A DNA stretch of 64,000 nucleotides, taken from assembly GCF_009828115.1 (NCBI RefSeq), contig NZ_WTYL01000002.1, positions 124,001 through 188,000 on the forward strand, given 5' to 3'. The notes beneath the pieces were generated by a model. It saw nothing but the letters and a program-made list of their open reading frames with translations. It had not been told where the DNA came from and made no database searches. This stretch comes from Allopontixanthobacter sediminis. Its GTDB lineage: Bacteria > Pseudomonadota > Alphaproteobacteria > Sphingomonadales > Sphingomonadaceae. Position 1 is the first letter of the stretch; every line of letters begins with the position of its first letter. The position numbers and the translations under genes are program-made. Shown piece by piece: positions 1 to 7,977 of this stretch.

Positions 1-566
1 CGCGCGTGCTCAGCTTCACCCGGCACGACCTTCCGATAGACTTGCCGGCGATCGAGGAATTCCGGCGCCGCGGCGATGCGGAGCGTGAGTATATCCTGCC
101 CGAACTGCTCAGCATCGGGTGGAGCCCGGAAAGCACTGAGGAAGTGCGCGATGCCAGCCAGGCCAGTTTCAACTTCCGCATGGTCGAAGTGGTGATGATG
201 CTGCTGATGCCGCTACTGGCGGTAGCGCTGGCGATCCCGCCCAAGCGGTCAACATCCGCGCTCGGGGTGTTCGTGTCGATCGTGATGGTGGTCGCCTATC
301 ACAAGGTCAACCAATACGGGGAGGACTTCGCGGCGCTTGGCCGCGCCGATCCGGCGCTGGCGCTATGGGGGCCGTTCGCGGTGTTTGCCGCGCTGATCCT
401 GTGGATGTTCTACCGGGTTGCGTTTGTGCCCGGCGGACAGGCAATTGGCGCGCTTGAAAGCGGATCAGCCAAACTGGCGAAGCAAGTCCGCAAGCTGTTC
501 CGGCGCAAGCGCCGCCGGTTCGAACCCGAACATGATGCCGGCGCCCATCCTCAGGCGGCGGAATAG
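1..566 (+). CDS. lptF: LptF, lipopolysaccharide export permease (C-terminal part)
   Basis: This is the last ~187 codons of a YjgP/YjgQ-family permease. The reading frame is open at the left window edge, so the N-terminus lies outside. The visible part holds the end of the periplasmic beta-jellyroll domain followed by three hydrophobic segments (about residues 60-80, 86-104 and 118-140 of the visible part) and a basic cytoplasmic tail, as expected for LptF. In the family, LptF pairs with LptG in the inner membrane and, with the LptB ATPase, extracts lipopolysaccharide toward the LptC/LptA bridge. The next gene, 3 nt downstream, is lptG, which is the usual order and supports the assignment over other two-subunit permeases. 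Confidence 0.9.
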   Translation, partial: RVLSFTRHDLPIDLPAIEEFRRRGDAEREYILPELLSIGWSPESTEEVRDASQASFNFRMVEVVMMLLMPLLAVALAIPPKRSTSALGVFVSIVMVVAYHKVNQYGEDFAALGRADPALALWGPFAVFAALILWMFYRVAFVPGGQAIGALESGSAKLAKQVRKLFRRKRRRFEPEHDAGAHPQAAE

Positions 567-569
567 ACG

Positions 570-1667
570 ATGCAGCTCGAATTCTTCCCCTCGCGCACCC
601 TGACGGTCTATCTGGCGAAATTGTTTTTCGTACGGATCGTGGCGATGCTGGCGGTGCTGGTCCTCGTTCTGATGATGCTCGACCTGCTGAGCACCAGCGG
701 CGACATTCTCGCGGCGGAGGGTAACGGACAGGCGCAGCTATGGACCTATGTCACTCTGCGTGTGCCGCAGTTGGTTGCGCGGTTCCTGCCCTATTCGGTG
801 CTGCTGGCGACCATCATCTCACTGATCACCCTCAACCAGAACAGTGAAGTCATCGCCATGAAGGCTGCCGGGCTTTCCGCGCACCAGGTTCTGGCGCCGC
901 TACTGCTCACCGCCGGGCTTGTTTCCATCGCCAGCTTCGTTTTCAACGAGCGGGTGGTGACCCACGCGACCGCCACGCTCAGCGCATGGGAAGCGAGCGA
1001 TTACGGCCCGATCCCGCAGGATACGGGGCTCAGGACGAACGTTTACCTGGCGGCGGGGGACGATATCCTCGCTGCGAACACCGTCAGCGGTAGCGGCGCG
1101 AACATGACCATGCGCGGCGTGACCTTCTATCAGCGTGACGAACGGGGTATGTTGCAGGAACAGGTCCGCGCCGAGCGGGCGACCTACGCCGCCCCCGGTT
1201 GGTCCATGACCGACGCGATCCGCTTCAATGTCCAGACCGCCGAGACAACCATGGCGGCATCCGCCACGGTTGCGCCGGAAGTTAGCCCGGAACAAATCGA
1301 ACTGAGTGCGGTCAATCCCGATGCCCAAAGCTTCTGGCATTTGTCCGATTCCATCGATGATTTCGAGGCAGCGGGTCGGCGCACGACAGAACTGCGGGCC
1401 AAGTGGTGGCACAAGATATCGGGGCCGCTATCGGCATTCCTGATGCCCTTGCTGGGCGCGGTCGCTGCGTTCGGCCTCGCCCGATCAGGCCAGCTGTTCG
1501 TCCGCGCCCTGATCGGGATGGGGCTCGGCTTTACCTATTTCGTGGTCGACAACGCGGCCCTGGCGATGGGCAGTTTCGGCGGGTATCCGCCATTCCTGGC
1601 GGCGTGGGCCCCGTTCTTCCTGTTCCTGCTTATCGGCGAGACGGTGCTCATCCGGACGGAGGAATAG
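570..1667 (+). CDS. lptG: LptG, lipopolysaccharide export permease
   Basis: A 365-residue inner-membrane protein of the YjgP/YjgQ family. It has N-terminal membrane segments (about residues 17-40 and 62-85, with the conserved LPYSVLLA and EVIAMKAAG stretches), a periplasmic beta-rich domain (about 130-260) and three C-terminal membrane segments ending in a short charged tail. Known role: LptF-LptG form the membrane-embedded pair of the LptB2FGC exporter. It starts 3 nt after the lptF stop, so the two are almost certainly co-transcribed. The gene ends 7 nt before the convergent desaturase gene. Confidence 0.93.
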   Translation: MQLEFFPSRTLTVYLAKLFFVRIVAMLAVLVLVLMMLDLLSTSGDILAAEGNGQAQLWTYVTLRVPQLVARFLPYSVLLATIISLITLNQNSEVIAMKAAGLSAHQVLAPLLLTAGLVSIASFVFNERVVTHATATLSAWEASDYGPIPQDTGLRTNVYLAAGDDILAANTVSGSGANMTMRGVTFYQRDERGMLQEQVRAERATYAAPGWSMTDAIRFNVQTAETTMAASATVAPEVSPEQIELSAVNPDAQSFWHLSDSIDDFEAAGRRTTELRAKWWHKISGPLSAFLMPLLGAVAAFGLARSGQLFVRALIGMGLGFTYFVVDNAALAMGSFGGYPPFLAAWAPFFLFLLIGETVLIRTEE

Positions 1668-1674
1668 CGGTCCC

Positions 1675-2763
1675 TTAGCGCACTTTCATGGTGCTACGCG
1701 CCAAGCGCCCGACCAGCGGCGCAAGCCCGCGGTGGTTCGATCCGTCGTAAGTTGACCCGGTACCAAGATGCTCCGACAGGCGGCGATGCGCCTCGGGCAA
1801 GGCGTGATACGGCATGCTCGGCAGCAAATGGTGCAGAGCGTGATAGCGCAGGCCCACCGGTGCCCAGATTTCCGCCAGCAGCCCCGGCGGGGGCACGTTG
1901 ACCGAATCCAGATACTGCGCCGTCACGGTCATCGGCTCGCCGTCATTTTCCCATAGATGCGCCACCAAAGTGCGTGTCTGGTTCAGGACGGCGGTGAGCG
2001 AGAACACTGCGAGCGCGATGAGCAGCGGTCGCCATCCTAGGAACAGGGTGCTTGCCAGTAGCGCTATAGCCCACAGCGTCGCGCCCGTTTCTTGCCAGAA
2101 AAACCGGCGACGAAATTCCTCTGCTGCGGGTCGGCGGCGAAAGTCGGGATTGATCGAAAGCGCGGAAAACCGTTCCCACACCAGCTTGCGCAGCGGCGGG
2201 ACAATCAGTCCCAGCGGTGTCAGGATGGCGTAACGGACCAGCAATGCCGGCGGTGCCAGTAGTGAAATCAGGATGAACACGGGCAGCGACCACGGTTTCA
2301 TCAGCGCCAGCGGCAGATATTCGGGATCATCAACCGTGCCGTAACGCGTACGCGCATGGTGGATGGTGTGGACCCCTTCATACATCAGAGAAGGAGTCAG
2401 CATCGGAATGCCGATCAGCACGTTCCAGGCGGTGCGGAACCCCGGCAGCGCGTTACGGTGGATATGGGACAATTCGTGAATGAACAGGAGTGCGCGGTAC
2501 AGCGCCAGCGCGGCCACGACGCCCAGCATGATCGCCACCAGCGTGCTGCCGGTCAAAATCGCCCCGGCCAGCGCCGCGTAGCCGATGGCGGTGGATGCCA
2601 GCATATCGGCCCAATAAATGCGCGGATTGGCCTCCGCGATGTCCTTGGTCAGGTCACGTGCGCCGCGCAACATCGCCATATCGTCGGCAATCGGGACGCG
2701 GACCGGTTCCGGAGCCACCAAAGGCTGCGATCCAGCCATTCCTGTCAAATTCTGCGCGTTCAT
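1675..2763 (-). CDS. Membrane fatty acid desaturase family protein
   Basis: A 362-residue integral membrane protein with the three histidine clusters of the membrane desaturase/hydroxylase superfamily: HELSH at about residue 117, a HTIHH cluster at about 145, and HALHH plus a further His near residue 310. These ligate a di-iron centre. Hydrophobic pairs flank the clusters (about 55-85, 170-195 and 225-260). The substrate cannot be fixed from sequence; acyl-lipid, sphingolipid or carotenoid-type modification are all possible. It is transcribed divergently from the GNAT-like gene, and its 5' region carries a repeated 9-mer (see 2783-2843). Start ATG at 2763. Confidence 0.85.
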   Translation of the reverse strand: MNAQNLTGMAGSQPLVAPEPVRVPIADDMAMLRGARDLTKDIAEANPRIYWADMLASTAIGYAALAGAILTGSTLVAIMLGVVAALALYRALLFIHELSHIHRNALPGFRTAWNVLIGIPMLTPSLMYEGVHTIHHARTRYGTVDDPEYLPLALMKPWSLPVFILISLLAPPALLVRYAILTPLGLIVPPLRKLVWERFSALSINPDFRRRPAAEEFRRRFFWQETGATLWAIALLASTLFLGWRPLLIALAVFSLTAVLNQTRTLVAHLWENDGEPMTVTAQYLDSVNVPPPGLLAEIWAPVGLRYHALHHLLPSMPYHALPEAHRRLSEHLGTGSTYDGSNHRGLAPLVGRLARSTMKVR

Positions 2764-2782
2764 GAAGAAATCCAGATTTCCA

Positions 2783-2843
2783 AAATCGCCTGCACCGAAA
2801 TCGCCTCATCGGCTGCTCGGACCGTGACCCCAAATCGCCTGCA
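2783..2843. repeat. Three copies of a 9-mer in the desaturase/GNAT intergenic region
   Basis: AAATCGCCT occurs at 2783-2791, 2798-2806 and 2832-2840. The first and third copies extend to an identical 12-mer (AAATCGCCTGCA). The copies lie 20-77 bp upstream of the desaturase start, all in the same orientation. Such clustered repeats can be regulator sites, but no protein can be named from the sequence. Confidence 0.4.
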
Positions 2844-2958
2844 GTGCAAACTTTTGATCAACCGTTGCGGTAGCTTCCGGAGATCGTGATTGCTGGCTGG
2901 CTTGACAAGGCCCCGTTCGCACAAGAGACGAAAACCACACCTGAACAGGAATGCCTGC

Positions 2959-4116
2959 GTGACCGAAAAACCGATTATCATTACCCCTGTATCCGGAAAG
3001 AAGGGGCGGGCCGCGTTTGTCGATCTGGGCCGGAAATTCTCTGCCCGGGTTCCGCATTTCGTCCCGCAATTGCGCGGCGAGCAGCTTGAACTGGTCGATC
3101 CGGACAAAAATCCGTTCTTCAAGCATGCGCGGGTGCAATTCTTCATCGCGGATCGCGGCGGCATTCCGGTGGGCCGGATATCGGCCCATATCGACGAGCT
3201 TGCACTGGAAATACCGCCGGACCAAGGCATGGGCCCCGGCACCGGCATGTTCGGCTATTACGACGCCGAGGACGAGGCAGTCGGCGATGCCTTGCTGGCG
3301 GCGGCGGAAAACTGGCTGCGGCAGCAAGGCATGACCCATGTTCTCGGCCCCATTTCACTGTCGATCTGGGAAGAACCGGGTCTGCTGGTGCGCGGCCATG
3401 ACCACGCGCCGATGCTGATGATGGGCCACCACCCCGCCCATTACCAAGGCTGGATCGAAAACGCCGGATACATTCCGGCGAAGTCCCTGTTCACTTACGA
3501 TCTGCCGATTACCGGCAGTTTCCCCCCGTTGGTCGAACGGATCGTGAAGTCGGGTGAACGCAACGAACGCATCCGTATCCGCGAAGTCGACAAGTCGAAA
3601 TTCGAAGACGAAGTGCGGATCATCCTTCACATCCTCAACGATGCCTGGTCCGGAAATTGGGGCTTCGTACCCTTCACTAATACCGAAATTTCCTACGCGG
3701 CGAAAAAAATGCTGCCGCTGATCCACCCGGAACTGGTGCGCATCGCGGAACTGGACGGCAAGCCCGTGGCGTTCATGATTACCTTCCCCGATGTGAATGA
3801 GGCTTTGGTCAAGACCGGAGGCAAACTGTTCCCGTTTGGCTGGTTCACTCTGCTACGCTGGATTCGCAAGCCCCGCGGCAAGCACATGCGGGTGCCTCTG
3901 ATGGGTGTGCTGAAAGAGCATCACAATTCCCGCCTCGCGAGCCAGTTGGCCTTCATGATGATCGAACTGATCCGCCAGCAGGCAGTGGATAAGTTCGGCG
4001 CTTCGCGGGCGGAAATCGGATGGATACTGGACGATAATCAGGGCATGGTCGCTATCGCCGACATGATCGGCGGAACAATCAACCGCGAGTATCTGATCTA
4101 CCGCAAATCACTGTGA
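2959..4116 (+). CDS. GNAT-fold N-acetyltransferase-like protein, function unknown
   Basis: About 385 residues. I chose the GTG at 2959 because an AGGA box lies 8-11 nt upstream and the residues encoded before it look non-coding; the frame itself is open further upstream. The protein has a GNAT-like core in its first half (a GMGPGTGMFGYY segment and a GPISLSIWEEPG loop) and a second acyltransferase-like half around residues 210-385. I recognise the type as a cytosolic protein widespread in proteobacteria and generally annotated as N-acetyltransferase or hypothetical, but I cannot name a substrate. No signal peptide or membrane segment is visible. It is divergent from the desaturase gene, which hints at, but does not prove, a lipid-related role. 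Confidence 0.7.
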   Translation: MTEKPIIITPVSGKKGRAAFVDLGRKFSARVPHFVPQLRGEQLELVDPDKNPFFKHARVQFFIADRGGIPVGRISAHIDELALEIPPDQGMGPGTGMFGYYDAEDEAVGDALLAAAENWLRQQGMTHVLGPISLSIWEEPGLLVRGHDHAPMLMMGHHPAHYQGWIENAGYIPAKSLFTYDLPITGSFPPLVERIVKSGERNERIRIREVDKSKFEDEVRIILHILNDAWSGNWGFVPFTNTEISYAAKKMLPLIHPELVRIAELDGKPVAFMITFPDVNEALVKTGGKLFPFGWFTLLRWIRKPRGKHMRVPLMGVLKEHHNSRLASQLAFMMIELIRQQAVDKFGASRAEIGWILDDNQGMVAIADMIGGTINREYLIYRKSL

Positions 4117-4167
4117 ATCGTTGCAAATTTCCGCTTCCCGGCGCATAATATCAAACCGGTCGGGACG

Positions 4168-4193
4168 GGAACCACGATCGCCGGTGCAACGTT
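4168..4193 (+). promoter_or_regulatory. EcfG-type promoter of the single-domain response regulator
   Basis: GGAAC at 4168-4172 and CGTT at 4190-4193, with a 17-nt spacer, match the alphaproteobacterial EcfG consensus exactly. The CGTT box ends 84 nt before the GTG start of the response regulator gene. Confidence 0.8.
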
Positions 4194-4277
4194 GGTTAGC
4201 GAAGTCCTGCCGGGTAGTGGCCAGGTGCCGGCCAATCTGCCGATCGAATGCAAATCTGCCGATGGAGGCTGGGGACT

Positions 4278-4730
4278 GTGGTAAAATTCGTTCAGACTGC
4301 TGCAAAAAAACCCGGCAAGCGGCGCATCCCCGCTGGATTTGGTTTGATCCTGGTGGTCGAAGACGACGGAATCCTCGCGATGTCGATCGAGCAGGCCTTG
4401 CTGGATGGCGGTGCGGGTGAGGTCGTCTTGTGCAATTCTACCGAAGCGGCGCTCGCATTCCTGCGCGAACGGAAGCCCGATGCGATAATCCTCGACGTCC
4501 ATCTGGCGGATCGGGATGACGGCTGGGCGATTGCGGAATTGCTCGATGACGTCGGTCCGAACCGGCCGCGGATCGTGTTTTCGACCGGCGCCCCGCAGGA
4601 CATTCCGGAAAAGATCGCAGACCTTGGGCCGGTACTGGTCAAGCCATACGAACCCGCTGAACTGATCGAGGCCATCCGCGGCCCCCAGCGTCGCGGCCTG
4701 TTTTCACTGTTGCGGCGCACCGGCAAATAA
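4278..4730 (+). CDS. Single-domain response regulator, FAT GUY-like, in the EcfG regulon
   Basis: A 150-residue protein made of one receiver domain (about 23-135) after a short basic N-terminus. The acidic pair is at residues 28-30 (EDD), the phosphoacceptor is Asp73, the switch Thr is T103 in an F-S-T-G motif, and Lys122-Pro123 completes the active site. The FSTG motif resembles the FATG(Y) signature of the FAT GUY receiver family, which in Sphingomonas (SdrG) feeds phosphate into the general stress response. The GTG at 4278 is preferred because a GGAGG-type box precedes it. The gene lies just upstream of phyR and has its own EcfG promoter. There is no output domain, so it acts by protein contact or phosphotransfer. 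The link to SdrG is an inference from motif and position. Confidence 0.82.
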   Translation: MVKFVQTAAKKPGKRRIPAGFGLILVVEDDGILAMSIEQALLDGGAGEVVLCNSTEAALAFLRERKPDAIILDVHLADRDDGWAIAELLDDVGPNRPRIVFSTGAPQDIPEKIADLGPVLVKPYEPAELIEAIRGPQRRGLFSLLRRTGK

Positions 4731-4772
4731 CCACTCGAACCCCAGTTACGTGAACGAGAATAGCCCGAAAAA

Positions 4773-4807
4773 AAGGGCCTCCGAACTCGCTTGGAGTGGA
4801 GGCCCTT
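4773..4807. terminator. Hairpin between response regulator and phyR
   Basis: A perfect 10-bp stem (4773-4782 with 4798-4807) closes a 15-nt loop 43 nt after the response regulator stop. On the + strand only two U follow the stem. On the minus strand the stem is followed by a run of seven U. It may serve as terminator for the upstream + strand gene, but the classical U-tract belongs to a minus-strand transcript. Confidence 0.6.
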
Positions 4808-4992
4808 GGGGGGATCGTGTCACAGGCCGTATGGACGGGAGGGGGGGTCGCGGCCGGTGACATAGGCTAAATGCCCGGGCCTGAACGGGGTTCCCGCAAA
4901 TCTTAAAAATCGAAAAAAATATCTGACATGGGGCGCTTGTGGCTCTATGGGATCGAAGGCCAAGGCCGCCGGAATGCTCGGTTCGGACAGTT

Positions 4993-5017
4993 GGAACCGA
5001 ACCGCAACCAATGCGTT
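4993..5017 (+). promoter_or_regulatory. EcfG-type promoter of phyR
   Basis: GGAAC at 4993-4997, a 16-nt spacer and CGTT at 5014-5017 match the EcfG consensus exactly. The box ends 31 nt before the phyR ATG. This makes phyR autoregulated through EcfG, as known for other alphaproteobacteria. Confidence 0.88.
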
Positions 5018-5048
5018 TCAGGACGGAATTTAAGGCGGAAGGGTTTAT

Positions 5049-5843
5049 ATGTCATTGGGCGAACAGATCGCAAAGAATCTCCCCTATCTACGGCGCTATG
5101 CACGCGCTCTTACCGGGTCGCAAAAGACCGGCGACACATTCGTACAGGCCACTTTGGAAGCCGCGTTGGCTGACGAAGGCCTCAAGGCAACGCTGAGCGG
5201 CGGCCGTGTGCCGCTGTACCGGGCCTTCAACAAGGTCTGGTCCAGCGCCTACCTCGAAGTCGCGGGCGGTCCGCCCACGGGCAGCGATCACGAGCTTGCG
5301 GCAAATGTGCGCCTCAAGGCGATAACGCCGCTTAACCGCCAGGCTTTGCTGCTTACTACGCTCGAAGATTTTTCGATCGATGAGACAGCCGAAGTGATGG
5401 ATATGGACGCGGCGGACGTTTCCACCCTGGTCAAGGAAGCCGTCGAGGAGATCGACCGCGAATCCACCACCAGCGTGCTGATTATCGAAGACGAACCTTT
5501 GATCTCCATGCAGCTCGAGGATCTGGTTACGTCGCTCGGCCATGAAATCTGCGGGACTGCGGCAACGCGGACGCAGGCCCAGGCAGTCGTCGCCGAACGG
5601 ACGCCCGGACTGGTGCTGGCCGATATCCAGCTGGCCGACGGTTCTTCGGGCCTCGATGCGGTTGACGACATCCTCGCGATCGACAGCGTTCCAGTGATTT
5701 TCATTACGGCCTATCCCGAGCGCCTATTGACGGGTGACCGGCCCGAACCGACTTACCTGGTGACCAAGCCGTTCCAGGAATCGACGGTCCGCGCTGCTAT
5801 CTCGCAGGCTCTGTTCTTCGGATCGAGTAGGCCGCTGGACTAA
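5049..5843 (+). CDS. phyR: PhyR, anti-anti-sigma response regulator of the general stress response
   Basis: 264 residues with the diagnostic two-part layout: an N-terminal sigma-like domain (about 1-135, EcfG mimic) and a C-terminal receiver domain (about 142-258). Receiver residues are the acidic pair E147/D148, phosphoacceptor Asp192, Thr220 and Lys240. When phosphorylated, PhyR exposes the sigma-like domain, which binds NepR and releases EcfG. The order receiver-second is specific to PhyR. It lies 4 kb from nothing else of its kind; kinase and nepR-ecfG are immediately downstream. An EcfG promoter precedes it. Confidence 0.97.
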   Translation: MSLGEQIAKNLPYLRRYARALTGSQKTGDTFVQATLEAALADEGLKATLSGGRVPLYRAFNKVWSSAYLEVAGGPPTGSDHELAANVRLKAITPLNRQALLLTTLEDFSIDETAEVMDMDAADVSTLVKEAVEEIDRESTTSVLIIEDEPLISMQLEDLVTSLGHEICGTAATRTQAQAVVAERTPGLVLADIQLADGSSGLDAVDDILAIDSVPVIFITAYPERLLTGDRPEPTYLVTKPFQESTVRAAISQALFFGSSRPLD

Positions 5844-5901
5844 TTGATGTGACGATCCTGGGCGGGGCGATATGTCGGCCCGCTCAGGAAATTCGCCGGC
5901 G

Positions 5902-7566
5902 CTAACGGCCAGCCCGAATAGCGAAATCGCTGGGTACGCGGATCGGAACGGTAATCACGCAGCGAACACCCTCCGGGGCGAAATCTAGTTCGACCGGATT
6001 ACCGAGCTCATGCGCTACAATCTTCTCGATCAGGTCGGTACCGAACCCGCGCTTGCGATCAGCCGGCACGGGCGGACCGCCGGTTTCCTGCCAGACAATC
6101 CGGACCACTCCGTTCTCTCTGGTCCAGTTGACCGAAACCTTCCCTCCCGGGTGCCCCAATGCGCCGTATTTTGCGGCATTGGTCGCGAGTTCGTGGATAG
6201 CCAACCCCAGCGACAGGGCATCACCCGGGGCGAGCTCCACCGGCGGCCCGCTTACCGAAAGCACGTCACCGCTGCTCTTATACGGTGCCAGTTCGGTAGC
6301 CACCACATCCGCGATCGGAGTCGTCCCCCACTCCGACTGCGTCAGCAGATCGTGGGTTGCCGAAAGTGCCCGGATTCGGCCATCTATCCCGTCGACGAAT
6401 TCATCGAGATTGCTCGCGCGGCGCCGGGTCAACGCGATGATCGACAGCACATTGGCCAGCGTGTTCTTGACCCGGTGATTCAGTTCGCGGGTGAGCGAGT
6501 TGCGGATGGAGTTCTGTTCCCGCAGCCATTCAAGCGATGCCCGGTCTTCCAGCGCCTGCTGGCTGAGCAGGCGGGCAACCACCATGAGCAGGCTCGCCAC
6601 CATCAGGCCGAAGATAAGCGTCGCCATCGAAAGCTGGGAAAGGGTCCCACTGAGCGCCGATTCCAGCTCCAGGTACATCGTCCGGTTCGCAATGGAGAGC
6701 GGCCTGGAAATCACGTTCCCGGTTGCAACGTCTGGCGGGACCTCGGCGAGAAGATTTTCAGGCGCGACTGCACCATCATACAGGCGGACCCCGCTTTGCC
6801 CGAGACTTTCGTCCTGAATGACCGAGTCCAGAAACTGCTGCGCATCGAAGGGACTGTATACAAAACCCCTGAGCGGCCGCTGGATGGCCGTGCTTTCGAA
6901 CTCATTACTTTCGAACACCGGCATATAGATCAGGAACCCTTTGACCCGTCCATCCTCCGCCGGGCGTAAGAGGTCGATCGCCGCGCTGGCAGTCGGCCGC
7001 ACCGTGCGTTCGGCTTCCTGCATCGCCGCGCGCCGCGCGGGTTCGGAATACATGTCGAAACCAAGCGCTGAGCGATTGCGCACCGTCCGTGGTTCCAGGA
7101 ATGTGACCGGGGTTATCCATTTCCGGTTACCTTCATACGCCGGATATATGCGTCTGCCGCTGGGAAATGCGTCGTCCAGTTGCGCAAGATACTGATCTTC
7201 CCCGCCGGGCCGAACAGCTTTTGCCCAGCCGACACCGCTTGCCCCGCGGTATTCGGTATCCAGCCGCAATTCACTGACGAAGCGCCGGAAAATGCGTTCA
7301 TCGACACGGTCCACGGTACTGAACAGGGCCGCGCCTGCGCGCAGATACGCAGCGTTGGAACTGCCGCGTCGTTCAAGAGCCGAACCTACCGTCTGGGAGA
7401 TGGCCTGGAGCCGCGCCCGTTCGCGCTGCTTTTCGCCGCGTTCGATCGCGAAAACGCTGAGTGCAGTGATTGCCGCGATCAACAGGAAAATGAAAAGCGG
7501 TACGGCCCGCGGATATTCCACGAGCCACCTTCGCGCCGATTTCCGGTGATGCTCCGCCTTGGTCAC
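5902..7566 (-). CDS. CHASE-domain HWE-family sensor histidine kinase of the stress locus
   Basis: 554 residues, GTG start. Membrane segment at about 20-42, periplasmic CHASE-type domain at about 75-240, second membrane segment at about 312-333, then an HWE-type transmitter. The phosphoacceptor is His364 in an LNHRVKN motif, the N-box is HELATNAAKYGAL starting at His458, and W492-x-E494 is the WxE signature of the HWE family. Kinases of this type phosphorylate or dephosphorylate PhyR. Its place between phyR and nepR-ecfG matches the locus position of PhyP in Sphingomonas and GsrP in Erythrobacter, which act mainly as phosphatases, so a phosphatase role is plausible. No EcfG promoter was found upstream of it. 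The signal sensed is unknown. Confidence 0.9.
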   Translation of the reverse strand: MTKAEHHRKSARRWLVEYPRAVPLFIFLLIAAITALSVFAIERGEKQRERARLQAISQTVGSALERRGSSNAAYLRAGAALFSTVDRVDERIFRRFVSELRLDTEYRGASGVGWAKAVRPGGEDQYLAQLDDAFPSGRRIYPAYEGNRKWITPVTFLEPRTVRNRSALGFDMYSEPARRAAMQEAERTVRPTASAAIDLLRPAEDGRVKGFLIYMPVFESNEFESTAIQRPLRGFVYSPFDAQQFLDSVIQDESLGQSGVRLYDGAVAPENLLAEVPPDVATGNVISRPLSIANRTMYLELESALSGTLSQLSMATLIFGLMVASLLMVVARLLSQQALEDRASLEWLREQNSIRNSLTRELNHRVKNTLANVLSIIALTRRRASNLDEFVDGIDGRIRALSATHDLLTQSEWGTTPIADVVATELAPYKSSGDVLSVSGPPVELAPGDALSLGLAIHELATNAAKYGALGHPGGKVSVNWTRENGVVRIVWQETGGPPVPADRKRGFGTDLIEKIVAHELGNPVELDFAPEGVRCVITVPIRVPSDFAIRAGR

Positions 7567-7654
7567 AGATGAAGATCGTTCACGGAAAAACCCCTCGGTA
7601 CGCTCACCCGTGCATAGACGGAATCGTCACTCCGTTTAAGCACGCGTCAAGCAG

Positions 7655-7679
7655 GGAACCAAACAGTCGCGTCTTCGTT
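7655..7679 (+). promoter_or_regulatory. EcfG-type promoter of nepR-ecfG
   Basis: GGAAC at 7655-7659, 16-nt spacer, CGTT at 7676-7679: an exact EcfG consensus. It ends 91 nt before the nepR ATG, giving EcfG positive feedback and parallel induction of its own anti-sigma factor. Confidence 0.87.
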
Positions 7680-7770
7680 CCCCGTATCACACACACATTA
7701 ATTCAGCGCGGACTGTAAAATTCGGTTATGCCCTCGTCGGGGCTCACAACGGGGATGATTCATACTTCCT

Positions 7771-7977
7771 ATGAAATCTGACAAACAGAAGCGCGCGACA
7801 GACAGTTCGGAGAACGCAAAAGTGAATCTACAGCAGGCCGGCGCGCCCTCGGGGCACGGCGCCGAGCATAACCCGGAGTGGGCCAACGGACTACGTCGTT
7901 TATACGATTCAGTCGTTGAAGAGCCCCTACCCGACAGCTTCAAAGAGCTTCTCTCGCGGCTGGACGACAAGTCCTGA
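7771..7977 (+). CDS. nepR: NepR, anti-sigma factor of EcfG
   Basis: A 68-residue protein with a disordered polar N-terminus (1-35) and the conserved NepR core at about 38-66 (LRRLYDSVVEEPLPD followed by an F-x-x-L-L-x-x-L helix). NepR sequesters EcfG until phosphorylated PhyR displaces it. The stop overlaps the ecfG start by one base (TGATG at 7975-7979), so translation of the pair is coupled. There is no strong Shine-Dalgarno box before the ATG. Confidence 0.95.
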   Translation: MKSDKQKRATDSSENAKVNLQQAGAPSGHGAEHNPEWANGLRRLYDSVVEEPLPDSFKELLSRLDDKS

